A stretch of 64,000 nt of DNA from Paramecium pentaurelia (Eukaryota; Ciliophora; Oligohymenophorea; Peniculida; Parameciidae): assembly GCA_905183005.1 (NCBI GenBank), contig CAJJDO010000100.1, positions 8,285-72,284 of the forward strand, read 5' to 3'. The notes beneath the pieces were generated by a model, which worked only from the letters and a program-made list of their open reading frames with translations, was not told the origin of the DNA and did no database searches. Below, one piece after another: positions 25,079 to 37,925 of the stretch. Each line of letters begins with the position of its first letter. Within the stretch, counting starts at the first letter, position 1. The translations under genes and the position numbers were made by a program.

Positions 25079-26109
25079 ATGGGAAGTGGTTCTTCAAAAT
25101 AAAAAGCAGATGTAAGTACTAATACTGAAACAATTTAATAAAAAATTTAACCAATTTAGGCTAAACCTTAAGAATTAAAAAAGGACGATTAAACTAATAA
25201 ATACAATTAAGCCAAACCTAACAATATCACATACAATAAGATTGTAGAAATACCTAAAAAGGATTTACCTATTGTTAAAGCAACCAATTAGTATGACAAT
25301 TCAATCTAAAAAAAACAAATAAATTAAGGTTATTGTGATTAATAAAAAGTAAATCTATCCTATCATTATAAGACATAAATATGTTACAACACCGAAATCT
25401 TTAAAAAAAGGAAGACCAAATCTTATAATAAAGGAATGATTAACAAAACATAGATTATCAATTTTATAATTATGGATTAATAAATATGAAAAAAAACGCA
25501 CCTAAAAAAAAAATGTAATAATTTCTTGAGAATATCAAAATTGGCAATCAAAGATAATAGTTTAATTTGAATAATAATTAAGAAAATGCTGGAAAATCAC
25601 CATTTAGAGCTGCAAATTTATCATTCCAAGCTGATAAAGATGAGAAAATAAAGGAATTAAATTTTAAAAAATTATAATAACCAATCTAAAATACTTTTTA
25701 CAATTATCAATCACCTCATTTAGTAGGTTAAAAACCAATTTAAAAGCCAGGAAAAAATCAATACTTACCAGCATTATTTTAAGAATAATAAAGAAAAGAG
25801 GAAATTAAATATAAACCATAATAAAATATAAAAATATTAGAAATAATTGAATTAGATTATATAGACATCTATAACTAAATTTTCAATAAGAAAACTTAAG
25901 GAAGATTTTCAAATTAATTTCCATGTAAACATTCTGAATGCAAAACGGTCGCACATAAATTGTAATTGTCATAATCATACACCTTATTCTTATTAAAACA
26001 AGATATTGTATTATTTTTATTATAAAATATAGCTTAATTGATAGAAAAAGAAGCACATCAATTTTCACATGTCACATCTCCTTTAATATTAATACGTAAT
26101 AAAAAATGA
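25079..26109 (+). CDS. putative N-myristoylated Gln/Lys-rich protein, frame change unresolved
   Basis: The start MGSGSSKQKADVSTNTETIQ places glycine at position 2 and Ser at 5-6, the N-myristoylation pattern, so membrane attachment is inferred. The first frame runs to about 25,330; the second, offset by one base, runs from about 25,390 to TGA 26107-26109 and includes ENAGKSPFRAANLSFQADKD and PCKHSECKTVAHK. A 44-nt GT...AG segment between about 25,343 and 25,386 would join them, but it is longer than other introns here, so a frameshift is also possible. Downstream, another frame still looks coding (MELVQILLDSLKCSNKTESE) to about 26,290. I do not recognise the family. The gene may be decaying or mis-sequenced. 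Confidence 0.5.
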
Positions 26110-27151
26110 AATGGAATTAGTTTAAATATTGTTGGATTCATTAAAGTGTTCTAATAAAACGGAATCAGAAAAAGAGAAATTCTAAATCTAATTAATTCAA
26201 GTTGTTTTTAATCATTATTTGGAACGAAAAAGATCAGCTTCAATAAGTTGATATATTATATTATTTTGGACAATTTATAAAAATTAAATGAATTTGTTAT
26301 ATATTTTACAAAATATAAATGAAAAAATTACTAATGTTAAGAATTAGTGTATTAAATTTAATTTAGAGAAGAAATTGATATTCAAGAAATAAAAGTAATT
26401 ATAATTTTAGAATCTATGGATCATTGTTTGATTATGAAAAGAGATTTGAACTAATCTTTTTAGATGTTGTATTTTTTAATCACAAAATTGATTTTATCAT
26501 CATTATAGAAAGGAATGTTGATTCTTAATATTTCTGTTATTTTATTAGCATTATTGATTGTCGCCTATCGTAATGATGATTAAATTTGCTGAAATTTAAA
26601 TGTTTAATCTTCATCAGCAATGCGGCAATTATACTCTTTAACTGCATATCTAATTAATATTCAGTTATTTTTACTACATTCACACTAACTTTTTGTTGTG
26701 AAACAATTTTTTATATATTTTCATATAATAAAGTGGAGGAGTAGCATTCAATTTTTGTCAATTAACTCTTGATTCAAAGTTTAAACTTTATTGGCATTTT
26801 CTAAAATTCATTACCAGTGATTTATTTTTGATTCAAGCAGTTCTATTACTAAAATTAAACAATATCTTATCATTTATAAATGTAATGTAATACTCAATTT
26901 ACTATCATAACTATCAAATGTTACAGATTTTTTTTACATCCTCCTTTTAAGAAATAATAAAATTCTATTGATTACAGTAGTCATTTATAATAATATTTAA
27001 ATCTATTTCAAAGTTTTTCCACAACACAAAATATTTTTTTAATACATTTCCTTCTTATTTAATTGTATTTATGAGATTAATCCTGATTGATATTATTTAA
27101 TCTTAAGAAATAAATGATGAGAAGGCCAATTTGATAAACAGTTAGAAAGGA
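26110..27151. other. AT-rich region with a short coding tail at its left edge
   Basis: The first 200 bases carry plus-strand protein-like sequence (FNHYLERKRSASIS, then TGA) that may belong to the preceding gene. The rest, up to the gap, shows no gene. Confidence 0.35.
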
Positions 27152-27678
27152 NNNNNNNNNNNNNNNNNNNNNNNNNNNNNNNNNNNNNNNNNNNNNNNNN
27201 NNNNNNNNNNNNNNNNNNNNNNNNNNNNNNNNNNNNNNNNNNNNNNNNNNNNNNNNNNNNNNNNNNNNNNNNNNNNNNNNNNNNNNNNNNNNNNNNNNNN
27301 NNNNNNNNNNNNNNNNNNNNNNNNNNNNNNNNNNNNNNNNNNNNNNNNNNNNNNNNNNNNNNNNNNNNNNNNNNNNNNNNNNNNNNNNNNNNNNNNNNNN
27401 NNNNNNNNNNNNNNNNNNNNNNNNNNNNNNNNNNNNNNNNNNNNNNNNNNNNNNNNNNNNNNNNNNNNNNNNNNNNNNNNNNNNNNNNNNNNNNNNNNNN
27501 NNNNNNNNNNNNNNNNNNNNNNNNNNNNNNNNNNNNNNNNNNNNNNNNNNNNNNNNNNNNNNNNNNNNNNNNNNNNNNNNNNNNNNNNNNNNNNNNNNNN
27601 NNNNNNNNNNNNNNNNNNNNNNNNNNNNNNNNNNNNNNNNNNNNNNNNNNNNNNNNNNNNNNNNNNNNNNNNNNNNNN
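27152..27678. other. assembly gap (run of N)
   Basis: 527 unknown bases mark a scaffold join. Any open frame drawn across them is an artefact. Confidence 0.99.
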
Positions 27679-28198
27679 TATAGAATAATAATATTTTACC
27701 ATATTATTTTGATTTTACTAAAAATTACCTAAATTATTATCTCGATTTTATTTAGCTATATTTTTGATTATTTTTTCTTTTATTACTTTGAAATTACCGT
27801 TTTGGATATTTTATTCTTAAAATATTATGGATCTCTAATCTTGTATTAAGTCAATTTTAAATTATAAAAATAATAATAATCTATTTCTAAACCATCTTAT
27901 TTAGAATTTTTCTAATAAATTATTTATGTAAAATTATTGTTACCAATATTTTAAAACATTTATTATTAGTCCTTATTTCAATTTTAACCTTTAGCTAGTA
28001 TAATTAAATAGGATTAAAATTAATATATAAAAAAAAAAAATGAATAAAAATTTTGGAAAAAAAAAGTTTAATAATTATCCAAATGAAATTATCTTTTAAG
28101 TCTATAATTCAATAAAGTTATAGGGGGTATTCTATATCATGTAAAAGATAGTGAAAAATAATTATAATTTTTTTGTGTATGATATTTTTGTTATATTG
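27679..28198. other. AT-rich flank, no gene seen
   Basis: Homopolymer-rich AT sequence between the gap and the 3' end of the minus-strand WD40 gene. Nothing is supported. Confidence 0.45.
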
Positions 28199-30844
28199 TC
28201 AATTTTACTTTTATTAAAATTCTATTTAGCTTTCCCAAATAGAGCTTCCTCTTTATTTAAATAAAATTCGCAAATCTATTCCTTAATAATTGAGAAATTA
28301 TCCATCTAAAATTAATGCTCCTTATGCCTAAAATATTGTTTATTTTGATATCAGGAGAATTGGAATATGAGAGTTAACTTTATTTAAATTTAAATTCATA
28401 CCATTTTTTGAAAAAGAATTACCTTAAAAAGGTATTTTCTATTATGCTAAAAGATCTTCAGAACTCTTTACCTTGGATTTCATTTTTTATACATCCCATA
28501 ATCGGATTGAATTATCCCAACTGCCAGACGCCAATGTATTGCCATCAGGAGAGTAGCAAACTGACCTTACATTACTAATATGACCATCTAATTTAGATTT
28601 TTATTATCCTGTCTTTATATCCCATAAGCGGATAGTCTTATCATCACTGCCAGATGCTAATGTAGTACCATCTGGAGAGAAGCAAATTGACCTGACATAA
28701 CTAGTATGACCATTTAATTAAGACTTTAATTGCCCGTTCTTAACATCCCATAAAAAAATTGAGTAATCATCGCTACCAGATGCTAATGTAGTACCATCAG
28801 GAGAGAAGCAAACTGTTTCGACAAAATGTTTATGACCTATTAATTTGGATTTTTATGTTTCTGTATTAACATCCCATAATTAGACAGAATTATCCACACT
28901 ACCAGCTGCTAAAGTAGTACCATCTGGAGAGAAGCAAACCGAATTTATAGTATAATTATGACAATCTAATTTAGATTTTTATTATCCTGTCTTAATATCC
29001 CATAAACGGATAGATTTATCATCACTACCAGATGCTAATATAGTGCCATCAGGAGAAAAGCAAACTGACCTGACATAACTTGTATGACTATCAAATTTAA
29101 ATTTTTATTGTCCTGTCTTAACATCCCATAAGCAGATAGACTTATCTCTACTACCTGATGCTAATGTAGCACCATCCGGAGAGAAGCATACTGACCAAAC
29201 AGTGCTGGTGTGATCATTAAATATACATTTTTATTGTCCTGTCTTAACATCCCATAAACGAATAGATTTATCATCACTACCAGATGCTATAATGGTACCA
29301 TTAGGAGAAAAGCATAATGAAGATATAGCACTAGTATGACCATCAAATGTCGGTTTTTATTTACCTGCTTTGACATCCCATAGGCGAATAGACTTATCAT
29401 CACTGCTGGAAGCTAAAATGGTGCCATTAGGTGAAAAGTTTATTGAATTGACACTACAAGTATGTCCGAGGAAATTAGAGTCTTGCTATCCTGTCTTAAC
29501 ATTCCATAAACAAATAGACTTATCTTTACTACCAGATGCTAATAAAGTGCCATCAGGAGAAAAGCAAACTGATTGCACAAAACTAGTATGGCCATCAAAT
29601 TAAAATTTTTATTGTCCTGTCTTAACATCCCATAAACGAATAGATTTATCATCGCTACTAGATGCTAATGTAGAACCATCAGGAGAGAAACAAACAGATT
29701 CGACATATCTAGTATGACCATCTAATTTAAATTTCTATTGACCTGTCTTAACATCCCATAAGCGGATAAAGTAATCAGAACTTCCAAATGCTAGAGTAAA
29801 GCTATCAGGAGAGAAGCAAACTGTTCTGACGGAATTAATATTATCTTAGATTTTAGATTTTTTTTTTCTTGTCTTAACATCCCATAAATTAATAGATTAA
29901 TCATCACTACCAGATGCTAATGTTGTGCCATCTGGAGAGAAGCAAATTTAATTGATAGTATGATAATGTCCATCCAGCTTAAACTTTTTTTGTCCTGTCT
30001 TAACATCCCATAAACGAATAGATTTATCATCGCTACCAGATGCTAATGTAGAACCATCAGGAGAGAAACAAACAGATTCGACATAGCTAGTATGACCTTT
30101 TAATTTAAATTTCTATTGACCTGTCTTAACATCCCATAAACAAATAGAGTCATCACTACTACCAGTAGCCAATATTGCACCGTCATGAGAGAAGCATACT
30201 GATTTACTAAGCTCATCAAATTTATGTAACTCATTTATTCTTAAGTTTTTCCACTTACAATTAATTAACTATGTTTCATTCAAATTTACTCCACTTATAT
30301 CTACATTTTCAAATTCTGATCCGCTCAGATTGCATCTGGCAAAATTAGCTCCAATCAAAGAAGTGTTTAATATCTTAATATTTTCAAAGCATTTTTTAGT
30401 TAGATCAACCTTCATTTCAATTAATATATGCAGTGAATTTGACCCACATTAGACAAATTAGTTGTCAATTGCTGTAAGCTGAACTAGAAATATCAATAAT
30501 TCAATAATCTTCTATTCTTATGATATTTTCAAAATTAGCTTTCGTTTAATTTCTATGTAGATTTCTGAGTTATAATTATTTTTATTGAAGTCATGATCTT
30601 TAATTTAGCTGATAACATTTTTGATTTATTTAATATTATTATAATAAGCCTTAACTTCTTTTAACTTATCCATTTAAAATTCTAATTAGTTATGATTTTC
30701 ATTTTTTGTAAGTAATCCTTCACATTCTTAAATTTTCTCTTTTTTAAATATTTCAAAAATCGCACTCAAGATTTAATCATCAATATTGTTAATCTATGCT
30801 AAAATTTTATATAGATTTTCTTCATATTCAACATTCTAATTCAT
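28199..30844 (-). CDS. pentapeptide/WD40 protein with about 14 WD repeats
   Basis: A single frame of 882 codons runs from ATG 30844 (MNQNVEYEENLYKILAQINN) to TGA 28199-28201, giving 881 residues. The layout matches the gene at 16292: helical N-terminus, pentapeptide-like stretch (FARCNLSGSEFENVDISGVN), about fourteen 42-residue WD40 units of the form SVCFSPDGTTLASGSDDKSI, and the family tail (KQTIFQAQGALILDGQF). The first blade is degenerate, lacking the usual GH. Unlike the other copy, no intron is needed before the tail. The units are more diverged from one another than those in the plus-strand copy. It is a scaffold by family; the partner is unknown. Confidence 0.9.
28480..30200 (-). repeat. 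tandem 126-bp WD40 coding repeats
   Basis: About fourteen 42-codon units are visible on the plus strand as recurring cttaacatcccataa and ccatcaggagagaagcaaac phrases every 126 bp or so. Confidence 0.88.
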
Positions 30845-30987
30845 TTGATTAAAAAAAATATTGAATTTCTATTTATTATATACTAAATCTCATAATATTA
30901 TCACAGTATAGAAACTTATATATTTATGCTAAGATAAACACGAAACTTGCTAAAATTTGGAGTTGATGGATAATTAGAGAAATAAAT

Positions 30988-31617
30988 TCAACGTTAATTC
31001 AGTATTACCTTGTAATAATCACCATTTCTGATACAAACTTATAATATCTTTTTTTTTAGTTTATTTTTAATGTTTAAAATCATATAATTCCCAAATTTCA
31101 TCTAAACTTTTGTAGATATGGTTTTGGGTAACCTGATTAATAATTTTATTGAATCTCTTCTTATTTTTTCCGAAACATCATTTTGATGATTGGATTGTGT
31201 ATAAAGGTTTGGAGATGTATTTAGAAATGAAGTCTCAAATATGCATTCCATTGCTTTATTATATATCATAATATTTTCCTCAGTGGTTTTAATTAATAAA
31301 TTAATAGTTTATAGCATTTTTTGCTTAATTTAGCTAGTTAGAAAAAATACACCGAATATCAAAAGAAATCTCTAAATATTTAAAGAATTTTTCTTTTTTT
31401 TCTAAATTGTAGAATTATATTTTTGATCATTCAATTTCCTTAATTAATATTGATTTTCCTTTTCATAGGATAGTAACTGCATTTAACCGGGTTTCAAATA
31501 TTTATATGATTAAAGACTATTAATTAAAGGTTTGCAATAATTTTTAAACACGTGTTTTCGTAAAATTAGTAGCTGAAAGAATAATTGTTATTGATTTATA
31601 TTATCACACTAAAATCA
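30988..31617 (-). pseudogene. coding relic with one membrane-like segment
   Basis: A minus-strand frame of about 210 codons is open down to TGA 30988-30990. It reads LRKHVFKNYCKPLINSLQSY, then PGQMQLLSYEKENQYQLRKL, then a hydrophobic segment RFLLIFGVFFLTSQ, then EENIMIYNKAMECIFETSF and a basic tail. The texture is that of the large Paramecium transmembrane proteins. Upstream, a TGA follows in frame, while a perfect-looking 28-nt intron (gtaagttttt...cttgcag) lies just beyond it in a different phase. I cannot find the start. It may be the last exon of a decayed gene. It lies 143 bp upstream of the WD40 gene on the same strand. Confidence 0.4.
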
Positions 31618-33687
31618 TAAAAAGGAATGATTTTTAGAATTTATATCTTCTGTCTGCAAGAAATTTGAAATAAAAACTTACAACCATCTACTAACTATTA
31701 AAATTATAAATTATGACTTGATTGGTTTGATCATTTAATCATAATTTAAAAAAATTTGATATGGCTTAATAATTCTTTTTCTATATTTTAATAACTTAGA
31801 ATTTCTATTAATAAAGGGATTTAATTATTTCTTAAACTACAGTTAATTAAATTATTAAAATAAATAAAAAGAAAAGAGCTGGAGGAATACGTTAATATTA
31901 TTTTGATAAACAGAATAATGTTTAATTTGAAAAATTTGCTTGAATTAATTTGTTAAGTTTCATATAAAAATAACCAGATAATCTTAAGGAATTATAACAA
32001 AGGAGGCCATTAAATAAGAATAGCATTTCTGAATCATTCATAAAGAATTACAAAAATATTTCCTAATTAATAACTATGGAGTAATCATCAATCTAAATTA
32101 ATTAACTCGAAGCTTGTTTGATTCCTTTAATTAAGTTTCCACTAATATTTTGAATAAAGAATAATGTTAAAAACAAATATTGAGTTTGTTATTTAAATTA
32201 TTAATAATAGGATCCATAAATAAGTTTATAATTCCACGTAAATAAATATCACCAATTTGATTAATCTTATAAATGGATTCTTACAAAAAATTAATATGAA
32301 CTGTATATAAATAGATGTTAATGCATTAAACTTTGATAAGAAAATTTATTCTATCAAATATTAAAACAAAAAAAGTTCTTGAATCAAATCAACTAGTGCA
32401 TCATTCAAAAATTCCTTATTATTAATTCCATTAAATTATTTTTGCATGAACAGTTCCATAAGATTCACTATAAACCCAAGCTTATTTAATATTTATTTGA
32501 TAGTATTCTAAAATGTATTAAGTACTCTTGATTTTTAGACTAGTTAAGTTTTCAATTTGCTGATGACGTAATCACAATTATCAATACTAGTAAAATAAAA
32601 TTTATCTTAAAGACTATTAGAACCTTGAACATATTACAACAAGATATTATAAATCTAAAAATTGATATTTTTCCATATACAATCAAAATTTAACAAAAAG
32701 AATATAAAGCTCATTAGATTTTTATATAGGAAATCCTTTCAACTACTTATCAATTTATATCTCTTAATTAAATCCTCATGTTAAGTTAGTATTAGTAAAA
32801 TTTATATAATTTAATTTATATATTTCATCCAAAGAAATAAATTAATTATAAAAGTTTCTTAAATAACTTCATATTCAAAGTGTCTCTAATAAATATATAG
32901 GTTTCTTAAAGATTTGAATAATATAAAAATCTACAAATCTAGTTCTAAAAATTTTTTGCTTAAAACAGTATATTATGATTTTTGAAATTACTTTGATTTA
33001 AAATAAATTTATTCAGATTCAATATATTTTAAATTTCATAAAAATGCTGAAATTTTCTCTTCTTCATAATTATAATTTTCTATTGTATTGCTTATTTTAG
33101 ATTTAATAATTCATTAAAAAAATAAATTAACTAAATGGATTGCTGTTATAATCTTATTAGTATTCAGAACATTTTGGTTTAGTAATTAATTTTACTTTTT
33201 CTTTTTCAAGGTTCCTTGTACTTAGTCCTCCAATATTTTAACCAAAAAAGTTTAAAATGTAGAATTTATTTATACTTATATTCGTTATTAATTGAATTAA
33301 AAATTACTCTTTTATAATTTGTTTATTCAAACTTTTTTTTGATAGACACTTTATGAACAGGATACTTTTTTTAAATACTAATTTGTTATTTTTAATTTTA
33401 TGAGAATTTAATAACACCCCTCGATAAACTTCTTATTCATATATTGGGATGAAATGATGCACTGATATAGAATCCGATTTTGATAACAATGATATGATTA
33501 TTAAGAAAGTGATAAAATGATTCCGAAGTCAATCATAATACCTCATCTCAAATTAATTGTGAAACTACTTTAAAAATCTTTATCTTTGATATATTGTAAA
33601 TGCCAATAAACCCACTTCCTCCATAAATTACATATCATGTACCTCTTATATAAACTAAATCCTTTATCAGATAATTCAGTGTATTGA
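31618..33687. other. AT-rich region with possible 5' remnants of the REJ-like gene
   Basis: Plus-strand fragments such as MNSSIRFTINPSLFNIYLIV (about 32450) and YISSKEINQLQKFLKQLHIQ (about 32830) have the same flavour as the REJ-like gene that follows, but TGA codons and frame changes prevent joining. Nothing else is supported. Confidence 0.3.
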
Positions 33688-36600
33688 AAATCAATCAATA
33701 ACAATGGAAATAGAAAATTAGATAATATTTGGAGTTGTCAAGTGAAAGCAAGTGAAGATAGTTATACTCTTAGCTAATTTTTAGATTAACTAAATTTTGT
33801 TTAAGAATATCATTTATTAATACCTAAATTTATTGTAAACTAAATTCTATTCATTGAATTCATTTTAAAACATAATAATCTAATAATAGATCTAATATGA
33901 AAATTTCATCCATATCGTCTCTTAAACAGAATTTACAATTTACACTCATTCAGTAATTCTTCCATAAATAAACATTAATGCAAAACCTTCTTATTTTGTT
34001 TATTAGACGATTAAATTTGGGTTTCTGCTGGCAATTTAGAATAATCAATGTAAAAAGATAATTCCAAATATTATATTTAACTGAATGAAATCGACAGATA
34101 TCCTAAAAAATCAACATCCTCATAATTAAACTCATCAAGTTAATCTGATTCCTTTGAAATGATTTATATAACCATTCCAAAAAACACTTTAAGCCCGAAT
34201 TCAACATATACATTATAAATAACAGCTACAAATATAAATACTAACTAAACACAATATTAAAATTTTACTATATATATTCCATTTGCTGGATTGATTTGTT
34301 AGTTTAACAATAGAGGAATTTAAAGTATAAGAAAAGATCTGAATCTCCTAATAGAATGTAATGATTTCGACACAATATATGATTGGAACAGTTATCCAGA
34401 TTTGTCTATTTAAGTTACTTGTAAAGATCTATAAAAAGCAGTGCATGATAATATGAACAAAACAAAAACATAAATGTTAATAAGACTGCCCCATAATAAT
34501 TTATAAGGAAGAATTCAATTTCCACTTTCGAAATTTAAGAATGGAGTGTAACTGTTACCAAATTTTAAGAAACTAAAAAATTTACTTAAATAATTGTTTA
34601 CCTTGATGATGATTTCCCTATGCTAAATCTAGAATACAATAAAGGATATTTAATGAGAAAAATTAACAATTATGAATAATTAAATTTTACATTTGAAATC
34701 CCTTTTGATTAAAAACCACATCTGTTAGATCTGTCTATTGCAATTATTTATAATTTTGAAATAATAGAAATACTGCAACCAAAATACATATTCCATTAAT
34801 TTAAGATAATTAATAGCATCAAGAAATTAAATTTTGGTGATGATATAAATCTTAAATTTGCAGCTTAATCCACAAATAATATTATGCCAAGTCTAAATAA
34901 TATAACACTGTCTATGAATTAGCCTCCAGAATGTTCAAAATTATTTCTAACTAGTTCAAATACTTTAGCGCTAACTGATCTCTTAGTAACTTGTAGTTGC
35001 GATCAATCAAATGATTCTCCATATGAATATTAGCTTAGGTTATTTTTAAGAGAATCAGACTTAACTAATTTCTTAATAGAATCTTCAGATAATTCCTTAA
35101 TTCTTTATCCATTTTAAACTTAAAATTAATTTTAAATTTAAACTCCCACCTCTATTGACTCCTCAAAAATTGGAATTTTAGTTTAAGTGCTTGATACTGG
35201 AGAATCAATCACTCAAATTTTTGAATAAATTACTGTAAAATTTGCAAAAATAAATTGTTCCTCAATTTAATTTTAGAATTTAAATTTATAAAACTAGATA
35301 GCATTGCTATTTGAAACAATGAATTAAAAATGCGAAGAACTGCATTCTTAAATTTATCTTCATTTGCTTTAGAAATCAATTTCATCAGATAAAAATGAAA
35401 ATATCTTAAAATTTAAGGCTTTAAAACTATATAAACAATTCTTAATTTAATCCATTTAAAGCAAACCTAAAACTGATTTACAAAATCAAAGATGCTTTGA
35501 TATAAACTCAAACCATTTATTTATTACATACAATTCCACTTCTGAACAAGAAGAAGTTAATTTAACTACTCAAATATAAAATTTAAAAGAAAATCCAAAA
35601 AATTTAAAAAACACTCTACAATATTTTAAGAAACTAAAAAAGCAATTTTAAGAGGAGCTTTAATTAAATTAATACACATGAAATGAATAAATCTTTCAAC
35701 AGTATTAAAGCTCTTTAGATTGATTAAGTAGTTTATTTTAATCAATTTGTTTTATTAAATTATATACTATCTAGATTTTATTTATTCGAATTTTTCATCA
35801 ATAAATGTAAAAATTTAAATTCTTTATTAAGCCATTATTGAATTGCAAACAATTGTTACTTTAATTTCAGAGGAAACCTAAAATACAGTTATAGTAAACT
35901 AAAATCCTCTAGTTCTTAATGGAAATGAGATTATGTGGGAAATAAAAAGAAGAACAAAATCAGTTTTTAATTAATGCTTTAATATTAAACTAGCTTTAGA
36001 GGATTACCTTGTAGATTATATTTAATTTGAATAAACTTATTTTTAAATAAATCCTTTAAGATTCACTTCGGATCTCTAAGGTTTGTTTTAAAACTAATTT
36101 AATGACTCAACTTTGCAAATATTTTCAGAGAAATACTACCAAATATAATTAAAAAATTCTTGTTAGAATAGATTAATATCATATGAAAATTTTTAATCTT
36201 TTTATGGCACAAAATTTGGATCTTATTAATTTTGTTCAAATACTACATAATTTTTATCTGAATATGAAATTTAATGTGGAATTAGAACAATTTCTGGGAA
36301 ATTTAATTAGTGCAATCTCAATAGAGTACAAAATAACGATACTATAGAACTAACTAGCGAATGTAATAAGTTTGGTGATATTTTCCTCTTAACCTCAAAA
36401 AATTTAGTTTTGTAAAATGTAAACAACTCAATAAATTAATGACCTTATCTTAAAATTGATTCCACATCTGATAATCAATTGGTTTTACAAATCAGTACTA
36501 GCTCTTTATCATTCATATTTATAGCCATCTATATCGTTTATACATATAAAGATTACAAAGAAGACTGTGAGAGATCTGATACTGAATAAAGGAATTTGAG

Positions 36601-37263
36601 TCCCCAGAACATTTTACAGAATAGAAATTTTATATATTAAGGTAATTCTAAGGTGTTCAAGGAAAGATTTAAGGTACAATTGAATAATTATTTTAGTAAA
36701 TTCATTAAACTATTTCACTATTTAACTATAAAGACAAAAGTATTGAACATAGCTATCGAATTTTAGAAGTACTCTCTTAATTAAATTTATTTTTAACTTT
36801 AACAATCCTTGAATTTTAGATGTTAAACAATTAAATTCTTTTCATTTTTTTATTCATTATTATAAACCCACTAATCATTTTTATAATGAGATTTTTTACA
36901 AGATAATTGAGCTATATATAGATTCAAAAGGATTGCTGCTTTCATAAGCCAGCTTCTTCTTATTATATTCTTGATGACACCTTATATAACTATGTACGTT
37001 TTTTACTTACTGAAGTATTATTTATACTATTTTAGAATAAAAATGCAATCAGAATAATATAAAATTGAAACAATCTTTGGAGGCAATATAATAATATCCC
37101 AAGTACTTTTAGAATCTCTAACTATTTTGGAAGAATAATCATTTATAGATTAATAGCCACAAGTTTGAAAAACATGGATCTTAATCCACTATATCATTTT
37201 AGGCATTTTTTTGTAATGCATAGCAGTTTAGAAGAAATATTTGAAGATTTCGTAAGGATTTGA
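33688..37263 (+). pseudogene. REJ/polycystin-like membrane protein gene, frameshifted
   Basis: Long, clearly coding stretches follow one another on the plus strand. Ectodomain text includes NIWSCQVKASEDSYTLSQ, MIYITIPKNTLSPNSTYTL (REJ-like beta-strand phrase) and YEYQLRLFLRESDLTNFL. A pre-membrane Cys region has CGIRTISGKFNQCNL. A C-terminal part has several membrane helices (FLFIIINPLIIFIM) and the family ending NPLYHFRHFFVMHSSLEEIF to TGA 37261-37263. Two introns are convincing: 35807-35831 (25 nt) and 36674-36696 (23 nt). Lesions are in-frame TGA at 33898 and 36440, and frame changes near 34570, 35665, 36916 (a tatatata tract) and 37125. Its family role would be a cell-surface receptor; this copy looks recently inactivated. 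The true 5' end is not found. Confidence 0.65.
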
Positions 37264-37925
37264 TAAATAATTTATATAAAGATATTAAATATTTTATAAT
37301 TTTATCAAAACAAATTTATAAATAACATTCAATTATTATATAAATGATAATTTTTTATATATATATAAAGGTCAAACAATCAATGATAAGAATTTGAGTG
37401 CTTTTAAAATTTTATATATAAATAAATTGTTTTCGTAAAGTCTAAACTTGTAAGATCAATTATTTTAACAAATATAGACAACCAATTATCTTAATGTTTA
37501 ACTTAAAACTATCCTATTAGGCTAGATCTATAAATTATTTTACAACCTATTTTATTAAGTGTGAGAATAGCTACATTATTAGCATAAGCAAAATTTAGTA
37601 TGTTTAAATAAATTAAATTATTTTTCCCTAATTACATTTTTTCTTAGTACTTTTCTGACCAATAGATATAATCTAATTCTTCTCAAAAGTCCTCTATCAA
37701 CTGATTAAAAAAAATATTAAGCTTAAAGGAAACTAGCAAGGTACCTTGATGTAATTTAATAATTCTCAAAAGAAGAGACATTAAAAAAGAGATTAATTTA
37801 ATGAACAATTTAATATCCATTCTCATATCATTGAAATAAAAAATATATATTATGTTTAAATTTTATTTCTATTAAAACTATTAGTTATGATAAGTTGAAT
37901 ATAATTCTCAATACTAAATAAAGAT
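37264..37925. other. AT-rich spacer, no gene seen
   Basis: This lies between the converging REJ-like pseudogene and the small Cys-rich gene. It contains TA-rich runs (around 37350) but no defensible feature. Confidence 0.4.

Noticed and set aside
27142..27702. 186-residue open frame across the N run
   Set aside because: It is made almost entirely of unknown bases and has no biological meaning.
29370..29603. 77-residue plus-strand frame
   Set aside because: It is the antisense of the WD40 repeats in the minus-strand gene at 28199-30844.
28480..30200. Regular repeats that could suggest a CRISPR-like array
   Set aside because: The period is 126 bp, the units encode WD40 blades in one frame, and there are no unique spacers. 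It is a eukaryotic coding repeat.
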